In this document: positions 54,326 through 64,000 of the stretch, piece after piece
How the letters are laid out: each line of letters starts with the position of its first letter
Numbering within the stretch: position 1 is the stretch's first letter
Assembly: GCA_036768485.1 (NCBI GenBank)
Contig: JAVLUZ010000142.1
Coordinates: forward strand, 5,402,581-5,466,580
DNA from: Mermis nigrescens
Taxonomy: Eukaryota > Nematoda > Enoplea > Mermithida > Mermithidae
Direction: 5' to 3'
Length of the DNA stretch: 64,000 bases
Program-made: the position numbers and the translations under genes
Notes under the pieces: model-generated
What the model was told of the DNA's origin: nothing
What the model saw: only the letters and a program-made list of their open reading frames with translations
Database searches by the model: none

Positions 54326-56363
54326 ACCACCGTGCATTATCGCTCCAGTCGTATTGCACGAGTTACGTTCTTATTTGGGTGAGGTCGCAGGAACGCGTTT
54401 GTACGATCAGTTGGTCGAAACTGCCCAAGTGTACTTCGACCGAGTGTACGCAGTACATCTGCAGTACGCGGCTACGACCGACTCGCCCTCGCGTCCTTTA
54501 GTGTGGTCTACAATTGCACAGCCTTTGGCTGATGTCGATTGTGAGCCCGCACCTTGGTTTATTAGCAAAATGAGCGTCTTTAACCGATTATTTTACCCAG
54601 ACCAATATTTTGTGCGTATACGGTTCTTTATCACAACCGGAATGATGTTGTACGAGGTTCCGCTCGAGTATTTGGTCGTACACCCGCACCTTGACGCACC
54701 GAGCGAGGTGATCAATGGCGTTACACATCAGGTTCGTCCGGAATTCTATCCGCACAGAATGTCTCCAGCGCCAGATCACCTAGCGCCGATCTTAATATCG
54801 ACGCGTCAGATGGTCGATATTTTCGATACTTTCCGAGAATTCCAATCATTATACGATTCGGAGTATCGACACATGACGATCTTCTCCACAATTGACGTCA
54901 TGCGCGCTACGGCGTTATTGGAATTTTTAGATAGAAAATTCCACTTCTTTGCGTACGCCTACGGCAATGCCGCAATAGGTTGGCGCATGGTGGAGCAGCT
55001 GCGTCGCATGTTGCGCGTAGCTTTCCTTGGTGAATCTTATACACCTTCGCCAAGTGAGGCTTTCCCGGAATTCCCGGAGTTGACGAAGCGAATCGAAAGT
55101 CCACATGTTTTACATAACATGATTCGCCAAATTCGGTTAGCAACCGACCCGCCGCTCGAAGTTCCGGTTCAATTCGATCGTTTCAGAGGTCAGCAAAAAT
55201 CTGTATTTTACCTCAAACATCGAATTCAAGGCAAATTAGAAAAAATTCGAAGAGAAAGGCGGCAGGCATCCTTGCAGGACCCGAGCGGATCCGCAGCAAG
55301 CCTTGATATGCCAGAAGTCGATCTTTCTTTGGAGGCACAAATTGAAATGCGTAGAACACGCATGACGATCGAGCGACGCGATTGTGAAAATTTGGCGACG
55401 GAAATGCCAAGGCGTGCGACGAGATTACGCGCCGCCGGTTCTCTTGCTGAGTCTTCAGAAGTTTGTCATATGTCAGAAGACGAACATAAGGCTAAATTGA
55501 ATCGTTTTTACGATACTAAATCCGAGCACACTTTGCGTCGGTTAAAGAATTTGGAAAAACAACGAGTCAGAAGACTCGTTCAAGCTGAAGTTGCAGCTAA
55601 ATTAAAAGCGCGTTTAGGCCAAAAAGGATCGAGGCGGCAAGAACCGCAGTCATCCCGGCAACGCTATGCGCAAACGCATCACCGTTCACAATCACAAGCA
55701 CAACAGCAGACACAAGTAAAACCACATGTACAGCAATACACACGACCGCAGACCCAACCGCGGCAACAGCAGCAATTCACGGAATCGCGTGAGCGTTCCG
55801 AGGCGTATTCTCAGGCCGATGCTGGTCATCTGTTGCGCTCGCAACAGCAGCAGCCTTATGAATACCGCCGTCCGCCACAGTCAAACCGCGGAACTCATCG
55901 GGGCCGGTCACAATCCCGTCAACGTCAACAATGGGATCAGTCGTATCGCTCACCGTTGGAACAAAGTCAATCAGCCACCGGGGGCTATCAGCCACAACCT
56001 CGACCCGGTCCACTTTTGCCAAAACCGTGGCCTGTTACGCAACAACAACAGCGTCCACGCGAACCTTCACGTGAACAATCTTACGGTTTTACGCCGGAGC
56101 AATTATTCACTCCGACGCCACCTATACCGCGTCGTTACGCGGATGACTACGAGGACGACGACGATTTTGAGGACGACGATCGACCAGTCGATCCACATCG
56201 ACGCTTACGCCAACATATGTACGGGCGTAGGCAATCGCCATACCAGTATCGCGAGCGTTCGAATACGCGTCGCGAACCTGAATCGGATCAAGAATATTTT
56301 CAACGTCAACGACGTCGCGGAAAACCGTATGGCTCGAAGGCCAATTATCAGGATCGTTATTAA
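54318..56363 (+). CDS. Retrotransposon ORF4: unrecognised protein with Q/R-rich tail
   Basis: The frame is open from 54318 to TAA at 56363. It overlaps the ORF3 stop by a few bases and is offset by one base. The first ATG is at 54569, well inside a segment that already looks coding (LRSYLGEVAGTRLYDQLVET), so it may be a C-terminal continuation of ORF3 reached by a frame change, a shifted or re-initiated product, or a lesion. The first 330 residues look globular (FFITTGMMLYEVPLEYLVVH; DVMRATALLEFLDRKFHFFA) but match no family I know. A charged helical region with many Arg/Glu/Lys follows (about 300-430), then a Gln/Arg/Ser-rich tail with an acidic stretch (YADDYEDDDDFEDDDR) near residue 600 and a basic end (RQRRRGKPYGSK). 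That tail would suit nucleic-acid binding. No zinc finger, signal peptide or membrane span is seen. Confidence 0.7.
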   Translation, partial: RAEPPCIIAPVVLHELRSYLGEVAGTRLYDQLVETAQVYFDRVYAVHLQYAATTDSPSRPLVWSTIAQPLADVDCEPAPWFISKMSVFNRLFYPDQYFVRIRFFITTGMMLYEVPLEYLVVHPHLDAPSEVINGVTHQVRPEFYPHRMSPAPDHLAPILISTRQMVDIFDTFREFQSLYDSEYRHMTIFSTIDVMRATALLEFLDRKFHFFAYAYGNAAIGWRMVEQLRRMLRVAFLGESYTPSPSEAFPEFPELTKRIESPHVLHNMIRQIRLATDPPLEVPVQFDRFRGQQKSVFYLKHRIQGKLEKIRRERRQASLQDPSGSAASLDMPEVDLSLEAQIEMRRTRMTIERRDCENLATEMPRRATRLRAAGSLAESSEVCHMSEDEHKAKLNRFYDTKSEHTLRRLKNLEKQRVRRLVQAEVAAKLKARLGQKGSRRQEPQSSRQRYAQTHHRSQSQAQQQTQVKPHVQQYTRPQTQPRQQQQFTESRERSEAYSQADAGHLLRSQQQQPYEYRRPPQSNRGTHRGRSQSRQRQQWDQSYRSPLEQSQSATGGYQPQPRPGPLLPKPWPVTQQQQRPREPSREQSYGFTPEQLFTPTPPIPRRYADDYEDDDDFEDDDRPVDPHRRLRQHMYGRRQSPYQYRERSNTRREPESDQEYFQRQRRRGKPYGSKANYQDRY

Positions 56364-57157
56364 TTCTCAAGTTCGACGTACAGAACTTTTTGGAACTCTG
56401 CGTTTGGCGTCGAATTCGACCAGCAGCTTTTCGTCAAATTTTTTCGTTTTTCGTCCTGATGTGGATTCCAGGACTTCACGTATCGTTTATTTCCTGTGTA
56501 TTTTTTCTCTTGTCATTTTTTCTTGCTGTAAAAATTTTTCTTTGACGGTGCTCGTATTTTTCCTCGTTATCTCGCATAATTTGCCATTTTTCTCGTTTTT
56601 ATCGTTACCTCGTGTTTTAACTCGTCAGTGACTTTAATTTTGCTCAGCATAATCTTGCCTTATCATTCCGTATTTTAATTTGTCTTTTGCTCAATTAGCG
56701 GTGTTACTATTATGGTACCTTAACTCTTTAACGGACAAGGGGTTAATTTACACCCAATCTACAAATTTTTTCAATTCAAAATTTCTCTCATTACCCGGGG
56801 ACTGAAGGAGGCTACTTGGGCAGCGAGATCGAATATTACGCAATGCTGTCCAAGACCGGAGTTCATCATTACTCGGGCAACAATATAGTTATCCCTAGCG
56901 CCATTGAGAGTGTTGCTCGAGAGTTTCCTGAGTGCGAACGAGGTCATGCGTTGACCGTTACCGGTTATCGATATTTGTTATTTTTTCGTTCTTTTTATTT
57001 TCGTTTTTCACGTTTGCTCAGGATGAGGCGTTGCGGACGCCAGAGTTGAGGCGTTGCGAACGCCAGAGAGTCGAGTTGTAGAGCGTCGCCGACGCTAGTG
57101 TTGATGGTGTACCCCCGAAAAAATTCTCCACTACGTTTCAAATTTTTTTTCTATACG
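56364..57157 (+). other. Retrotransposon 3' untranslated region
   Basis: About 800 bp from the ORF4 stop to the polypurine tract. It begins T-rich (56430-56620) and contains AATTTACACCCAATC and a GGGGACTGAAGGAGG word. A small open frame at 56816-57049 looks incidental. The hairpin cluster near the end has its own entry. Confidence 0.7.
57023..57096 (+). other. Three consecutive short hairpins before the 3' LTR
   Basis: GGCGTTGCGGACGCC and GGCGTTGCGAACGCC are 5-bp stems with pentanucleotide loops (TGCGG, TGCGA), about 8 bp apart. GCGTCGCCGACGC follows about 25 bp later. The loop change leaves the stem intact, which suggests selection on structure or a recent duplication. They could be an RNA export, packaging or dimerisation signal; this is inference. 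Confidence 0.6.
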
Positions 57158-57165
57158 TGGGGGAG
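57158..57165 (+). other. Polypurine tract
   Basis: The purine run GGGGGAG directly abuts the TGTAAC start of the 3' LTR. This is the expected primer site for plus-strand DNA synthesis. Confidence 0.75.
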
Positions 57166-58217
57166 TGTAACTGCGAGAGTTACACGTATAGGCGAACTTG
57201 CCTTAGCAGTTCGCGTTAGCCATAACATAGCCAATACTAGTAGCTATCTACGATAGTGCACTGTGGGCTATGCCTTCGGTCTTCCCATTATTTCCCCAAA
57301 TTTTCAATAATAAAAAACATTTAGATACTTGTCCGGTAGCATAGAGTTAAGTGTATGATAATAGTAATTGTTTCATGCATACCGCTTGTGTAATCGATAA
57401 CATTTGATCTGAGATAAAAGCTTATCAGTATTACGTTAATTTGATCTTTGTTTAATTTACTGTAATGGTCCTTGAGGCCAGTGTACTTAACGTTGTAGTT
57501 TAGTCTGGCTGTTGGTTTTTTCGTTGGCCGGTTGTTCGATTGTATAATCTGTACATTTTCGTTTTTCTTTTGCGTATTTTGTTGTCCGGCTATAGGCCGT
57601 GAATTCTGCGTCGAATTAAAATAGAGAAAACCTACCCAGTGGTTTTTGGTTATACCGAGGGTTAGGTCGGCCACACACCCACGTCGAGGACTTCCACCCA
57701 TCTTAGTGGACTGATAGGTAAATTTCGTATGATAGTTTATTTTATTCGGAAATCATAATTTATTTCTCAAGCCAAAAATTGATCAAAAATATTATTTAAT
57801 CTTTAAGGATGATTGATCAGCGTAGAGCTCGTTGTTGTTGTTTTCATAGTTCAGCGTGCTACACATATTAGGAACCAAAAACATTTCGGATCAGGCACTG
57901 ATTGAAAATAAGTTAAATAAACAACTTGAGCTTGAGATAGGTCAACTGACCTCCGCGGCAAATACCGAGACTAGGTAGGTAGCCTTAGGTCTTAGGGCGT
58001 AGCTGCTGAGATCACCCGACAAGAAGCAGCCAGCAATATTAGGGCTGAGGGGATCGAAGCCGTAAGGTCTGTAAGGGTCCAAAGATCGAAAGCCATCCAG
58101 AGCCGCGCGATCGGGGCCAGCACTAAGCGTAGACTTAAGTACCTACGTACCTAGGTAAATCTCGAAGGTAATGTATCCGTCCTATGTCGATTCTTTGTAG
58201 ACATTAGGCGGCTCTAC
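57166..58217 (+). repeat. 3' LTR
   Basis: 1052 bp, the same as 41296-42347 apart from about one base. It is followed by TTATTTATATA and an (AT)n run. No clear 4-6-bp TSD could be separated from the AT-rich flanks. Near identity of the LTRs indicates a recent insertion or gene conversion. Confidence 0.95.

Positions 58218-58221
<4 letters not shown>

Positions 58222-58291
<70 letters not shown>
58222..58291. repeat. (AT)n microsatellite between the 3' LTR and X'
   Basis: About 70 bp of TA. Together with 41217-41295 it suggests the retrotransposon inserted within one AT tract. Confidence 0.95.
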
Positions 58292-58295
<4 letters not shown>

Positions 58296-61200
58296 AAAAT
58301 GCTCCGATGGAACAAAAAAGGGGAATATACTTGGGATTGTGAATTATCGAGGATGTAAAAGGAGGGGACTAGGAATCTCCCTATGTTATATGCCAAAAAT
58401 CGCAAAATATGTTAAAAATCAGACTTTCTCTAAACAATGCAAAAAATCGAAGTATATTCTGCGGTCTCTGAAAAAACGTATTATTTTAAAATAATTTTCT
58501 CTGATTGACATAATATCTTAAAAGCATATTACGTAATGCAACTTTTTGCAGACTTCATTCAACTTTGAGTTGCTTAATAATGTGACTGAAAGTGAAATGC
58601 TGTTAACAAATCATAATTAAGTTGTTCGTATTTCATTATTACTAAGCATGTCACTTAGCAGATACAGCCATTCTAAGTGTCAAAGTGCAAGCAATATTCA
58701 AATTACCAAAAAATTGATTGAAAAAAGCAGCGAATTAGCAATGCAGTAGCTAAGCGAATTGAATGAAATAGTACATATCGATGCATTCAAGACAATCGAT
58801 GATATTGTTGGTTCAAAGCAGTAGGAAACACGGAAGCTGACGTGCAACAGACCTTATGTAGATACTCTTTTACACATGTCTACAACAATTGTTTACTAAA
58901 CTTTTACATTTTTCAAAGGCCGCAGAATATACTTCGATTTTTTGCATTGTTTAGAGAAAGTCTGATTTTTAACATATTTTGCGATTTTTGGCATATAACA
59001 TAGGGAGATTCCTAGTCCCCTCCTTTTACATCCTCGATAATTCACAATCCCAAGTATATTCCCCTTTTTTGTTCCATCGGAGCATTTTTCTTTGCTAGTA
59101 CCCTACTTTTAATTAGCAAGATTTGGAAATACAATACTAGATTCCATTTACTGTGCGGTTCTTCTAATAATTGAATGGTTTAAACTTTACAAAGCTACTA
59201 GTTGTAGAAGAAACAAACATTCTGATTAGTAATTCTTATGTTACGTAGAACATCCTGTAAAGAAATATGCTTCCAAAACTTTCTAGAGCTAAACTTAATT
59301 TACATTTTAAACTTTACACAAGAGTGTAAAGAATTTTAGTGGGATTAATAATTTCGATATTGCTCTGATATAACGATCAGCATTTATTAAGAAATGAAAC
59401 CTCTATAATGTTCTAAGAACAAATTAACATTAGGTGTTAATCACTTTACACTACTCTTCATGCGCCCCTAGCAGACGTATCACATCTGTTTCCATATATA
59501 TTTTACGACTTTAGGGAAAAAATAAGTTACCGTGAGGCTCTAGAATGAAGCTTATTATATAGTGTAAACTTTACACTAGCAACGAGTGTAAAGAAGATTT
59601 TAGTCGGATTTGTAAATTCGATATTACTCGGATATTACGATCAACATTCATGAAAAAATTATGTCTCCATAACGATTTAATGACAAATAGACACAGATGT
59701 AAACCACTTTACATCACTGTTGAGTGTAAACAAACGCGCCCAGCTGACGTCCCTTATTTGATTCCATGTAAATTTTCAGATTTCGGCAAAAAATTTAGGT
59801 TTTTGCAAAGCTCTAGAACGAAGATTAACCACTTTACATCACTGTTGAGTGTAAACAAACGCGCCCAGCTGACGTCCCTTATTTGATTCCATGTAAATTT
59901 TCAGATTTCGGCAAAAAATTCAGGTTTTCGCAAAGCTCTAGAACGAAGATTAATTAGCAGTGTAAACTTTACACAACCGCCTAGTGTAAAGAGGACTTTA
60001 TTCCGATTTGTAAATCTGATATTACTCGGATATTATTATCAACATTTATGAAAAAATTGCATGTCTACAATGGTCTGAGGACAAATAAACAATGAGTGTA
60101 AACTACTTTACATCACTGTTGGATGTAAACAAACGCGCCTACGTGACGTCTCACATTTGATTCTTTGAAAATTTCTAGACTCCAGGAAAAAATTAGGTTT
60201 CTGGAATGCTCAAAAACGAAGATAAATACATTTGTAGTGTAAACTTCATGTAAACACCTAGTGTAAAGAAGATTTTGGTCAGATTCGTAATTTTGATATT
60301 GTTCCGATATTACGATTAATATTTATGAAAAAATTAAGTCTCCATAATGTTCTATGGGCAAACTAACAATAGGTGTAAACCACTGTACAACACTGTAGAG
60401 TGTAAACATACGCGCCAGACTGGCATATCAAATTTGGTTCCTGGTCCATTTCTAGACTTGATAATCGTGTCCCTGACTCATAACCGGAGAAGCAGGCAGA
60501 AAAAACAAGACAAAAACGCATTTTAAACACCAAATTTTTGACTTTACACTCGCTAAATATTAATGTATACACAATTTGCTTTGACATGCACCCGATATAA
60601 AGCACTTTATTTTTATTCTATTGGACTTATCCCGACTTCTGGACGGAGAAAGTGGCGAACAAAAAACGCAACAAAAACGTATTTTCCATCATTTAGAACA
60701 CTGTAAACTTTAAAATTCCGTACCGAACTCCCCATTGAGTTTAAAGAAATTCGGTTTGGTACAATTTGTAGCTTTTAAATCGTAGTACATTCCTGTGTGC
60801 CAAAATTCTCTTGCAAAAATTATTTGGTATGATTTATTAATCAAAATTCGGAAAAAAACGTGTTTTTTCGCCCATTTTTTACCTCTGATTTCGAACTTTA
60901 CACCCCCATAAATAACTCAATATTGCGTTTTTTTAAATGCGGTTTGCTGCGATGTGTAGCCCCTGAGAGGCACTTTATTACTGCTGTATTCAATCCACCC
61001 TGACTCATAAGCGGGAAAATTTGGCAGAGAAATCTTAGTTAAAATCCGTTTTTTACACCATCCACTAGAGTGTAAACTTTAAACCCCAGGATCTAACTCA
61101 CCATAGAGCATATAAGACTTTGCTTATATGCAGAATGTAGCCCTTGATCCGCTCTACATTTCTGTCAGAAAACATTTTAAAAAACTAATAACCGGAGTTA

Positions 61201-61636
61201 GTATCGGACATAAGCAGGTTGAAAACTCGACCAAAAAGTGCTTTTTCACCCCCAGATTTTCGCACTCTTTACACTGCCATTCGATAACTAATGCGAATTT
61301 CAAAAAACAAAAAAGTGCCATCTGTAGAATTCATCCCTCTATTATCCTATGCTGTTCAATTCTTCAAGTCATCAATACTCAGTTGTCCACATGCCGCAGT
61401 AAAAAGGTCCCAAAATTTGTCCTATGTTATAACGTTACACAAAAACTTTACACCTTCTTTACACAGTCAGTTTTGAGTTTCAAGAAAAACAAAAAAACAC
61501 GGGCAGCGAATTTTTTTATTATCTTTCTTTTAAAAAAACCGCACCTTCCAGAAGTGTCCCGTTATAGCTGTAGGGGGGTGCACAGGTGTTAGGGGTACCC
61601 AAGTATATTATAGGTACGCGCTAACGCGCTACCTAA
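58292..61636 (+). mobile_element. Repeat X, copy 2 (X')
   Basis: It is collinear with 37863-41216, with scattered substitutions and small indels (a few percent by eye). The left stem-loop is at 58292-59100 and the GTGTAAA-rich array at 59280-61090. The right edge CTAACGCGCTACCTAA is followed here by GATTATTTCACG, not AT repeat. It leads directly into a diverged LTR. Confidence 0.7.
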
Positions 61637-61639
61637 GAT

Positions 61640-62358
61640 TATTTCACGTTCTTGTTCCATATTAGAATTTACATAACCTATAATATCGTTCAGTTCTATT
61701 TTTTGTGAGCGTCGATGGACGCCAATTGAGACATGTAAATCTGGCATTTATGAATTGGTCGATGTTAGTGAGTTTGTTGTATTATATGGCAGTGTATGAT
61801 TTTTCCTAAAATATATTGGTCGGTTTTACATCGTCGAGGACTTCTGATATTAGTGGAAAGGAAAGGTGAATATTTTTGATTGTGTATTTTACTCGAAATT
61901 CCATATTATTTCATCTACCCATAAATAACTAAAAGATTATCTAATATTTTTTGATGATTGACCAGATGAGAGCTCGCTGTTGCTGTATTTAAGGTCTAGA
62001 GTGCTGCACTGATTAGGAACCAAAAACATTTCAAGCCAGCCTTTGAACTAAGAAAATAAGTTAAATTATCAACTTGAGCTGGGGTGAGATAGGTCAACTG
62101 ACCTCGTGGCATTCCGGGATTTAGGTAGGTACGAGTGTTAGGATTTAGGGCGTAGCTGCTGAAACTCCCGACTAAAAGCGGTCAGCAATATTAGGACTGA
62201 GGGAGTTGAAGCCGTAGGTCTACAAGGGTCCAGAGAATCGAAGTTAATCAGTGACTATGCGATTGGGACCAGCGCTGAGAGCAGTTTAGGTACCTAAGTA
62301 AATCCCGAAGGTGAATACATCCGTTCCTATGTTGATTTTGTAGACATAGAGCGGCTCA
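61640..62358 (+). repeat. Diverged LTR of a related retrotransposon
   Basis: From about 61831 (CGTCGAGGACTTC) to 62358 it is alignable with the second half of the intact LTR, including AGGAACCAAAAACATTTC, GATAGGTCAACTGACCTC and GGGCGTAGCTGCTGA, with many substitutions. The first half is missing or unrecognisable and X' stands in its place. Confidence 0.7.
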
Positions 62359-62397
62359 TTGTACGCTGAGTTCGCAAATAATGGATTCGTGAATAAA

Positions 62398-64000
62398 AAG
62401 CGTTAACGCCGTATGTATCGGTAACAGCCGCCCCTACAGGAGGCGCAATACCCAAAGATACATTTCGCGCGTCTAACCAAAATGAGCCAGATCGATCGTT
62501 TCAGAAAACATTTTATCGTTCGTCGCGTGCTGAGAAAAAGAAAATTCTTCTCGTAAATATTGCACCTTTTGCAAACGCACAGGTCTTGTCTACGAAGAAT
62601 GTTTCACGGGTCAGCGACAACAATCATCTAATAATAATTATTCTGACCGTAACAAAAACAATTCTATGGCTCGCAATCGCAGCCAGTCGCGTTCTTTTAT
62701 GCAGCGACATCGTTTGCCATCGCGTTCGAATTCGCAAAATCGACATTATTCTCAATCTCGATTTCATAACCCTAGTCAAAATCGCTCACCAAATTATGCG
62801 AATAATGATAATCGCTTCGATTCGAAGCAAGCACGATCGAATTTTTGGGAAAATCATAACGATTACCAACAAAATTCGCATGCCAATTATCAAAATTCGC
62901 GTTACGATAATCGATATTCAAATCAGTCGTGACAAAATGCGCCTTATGTTCAGTTTCCTAATGAACAAAGCGCAACATATTACAATTCAAATTATCGCAC
63001 TGAAAATCGCCCATACGTTATGTATGAAGCAGATCGCCAACCCATCATAAATTCGCCCCCACTACAGCCAACCCTTACATCTCATAATGATGTAAACACG
63101 GTTACTGCAAAAGGGCTAGAAACAAGCACGCGTTCTAACTTATTCGCGTCGCAAGAATTTCTCGAAGAGTACGAGCGCTTACAGCGTCGTCTCGCGATCT
63201 ATGAACAAATAAATTCACCTCCAATTAAAACCATCGACTCGAATATTTCGAGTGTAAATCATGCTGGGACGAATCTGCCCACGATTCTCGTTAATATTCA
63301 TGGCGTAGATGTTCCCGCGCTCATAGATACGGTTTTGCAGGTCACCTTGATGACCACATCTGCATTTCTACGACTTGGTTTCAATCTACCACCTAAACAA
63401 ATCTCTCAAGTTGTTCATGGTATAGGTGAAATCACAACAGTCGTGTGATATATAGTAAAAATGACTATCACAATTGCTGATCATGCAATTCCTACAATAG
63501 TATCTATCATTGACCATCTGCCGGAAGACATCCTCTTAGGATTTGATTTTTGTGAATCCGCTTTAATGTGGGTTAATCCTATCGAGCGTTGTGCATTTTT
63601 AAATGGCATAAAAGTTAAACTTTTATCACCATCCGAAAAAATTCAGCTTCGCGCGAAAGCCAACACGACCACTTCTGGTGTTGTATGTGTTCATGTTTCG
63701 CTACTGGAGCCAGTAATCATACAACCTCGACACGAATTAATAACCCCAGGATATATAAGTCATGGTTCTTGCAATTCCGATATTGCTTTATTCGAACCAA
63801 ATTCCGATTTTATGGAAAAAAACATCACTTTTTGTTGCTCCTTCCATAATTGATGCGTCTCAACCTATTTTTCCTGTGCGCATGTGTAATATCTCTAAAG
63901 CGCCTATTCGCATCGATTCTGGCGATATTGTTGGTTCACTAATTACTGACGTTGAAGTTGTGTCTCATGTCGCCAATTCAGACGATAGGACACCAGAACT
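62398..64000 (+). pseudogene. gag: Decayed gag-protease-pol of a related retrotransposon, runs off the window
   Basis: It joins the diverged LTR after only about 40 bp, so the leader and roughly the first 645 Gag residues are gone. The remainder follows the intact copy: zinc-knuckle region, Arg/Asn/Gln-rich stretch, FASQEFLEEYERLQRR, protease, then the start of pol. Defects seen are a frame change near 62540, the zinc-knuckle His replaced by Leu (about 62586), TGA at 62930-62932, the protease DTG altered to DTV (63326-63334), TGA at 63446-63448 and a frame change near 63826. It is clearly dead. Its protease-to-pol junction is in one frame, which is useful for judging the break in the intact copy. 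Confidence 0.9.

Noticed and set aside
52211..56363. Envelope gene between integrase and the 3' LTR
   Set aside because: No signal peptide, membrane-spanning segment or fusion-like hydrophobic stretch is visible in either ORF, and the first has exonuclease motifs.
55726..56631. 301-residue ORF overlapping the end of ORF4
   Set aside because: It lies in another frame over the repetitive Q/R-rich tail and runs into the 3' UTR; composition suggests a shadow frame.

Overview
This is animal (metazoan) nuclear DNA dominated by transposable elements. I base that on spliced exons with GT/AG borders, long (AT)n runs, a LINE reverse transcriptase, a Ty3/gypsy-type LTR retrotransposon and dense nested terminal-inverted-repeat (TIR) DNA elements. 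No sequence mark fixes the species. The abundant CTACAGTAA words and introns that end in TTTCAG or TTGCAG suit an invertebrate, possibly a nematode, but this is only an impression.

Layout. 1-1815: the end of a GC-rich hAT-like element, then a 5'-truncated LINE with a damaged catalytic motif. 2585-11790: a 9.2-kb composite framed by a 14-bp TIR and a perfect 8-bp target-site duplication (TSD). It holds a MULE-like element, TA-flanked MITEs with tRNA-like inserts and a 2.65-kb hAT-like element with inverted minisatellites. 12-20.7 kb: duplicated repeats and nested hAT-like elements, many with checkable 8-bp TSDs. 25.1-32.8 kb: the only probable host coding sequence, namely one inositol polyphosphate 5-phosphatase exon (25109-25219), a long last exon of an unrecognised gene (31534-32570) and one weak exon candidate. 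A 3.2-kb foldback-like element lies between them. 33-41 kb: MITEs, then a 3.35-kb repeat called X here.

41296-58217 is the main feature: a complete LTR retrotransposon with 1052-bp LTRs that differ by about one base. It carries gag-protease and RT-RNase H-integrase, followed by two further large ORFs. The first encodes a DEDDy 3'-5' exonuclease and starts just after a canonical splice acceptor. The second encodes an unrecognised protein with a glutamine/arginine-rich tail. Pol is split by a 2.5-kb hAT-like insertion and by two frame changes, so this copy cannot make an intact Pol. After it come a second copy of X (X') and a diverged, decayed relative of the retrotransposon that runs off the window end.

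A further theme is that several hAT-like families share a core terminal motif but carry different short iterated words inside both ends. A 15-bp hairpin word also recurs in many unrelated repeats, and one duplicated pair shows it precisely present and absent. All identities come from reading the sequence; no database search was possible.
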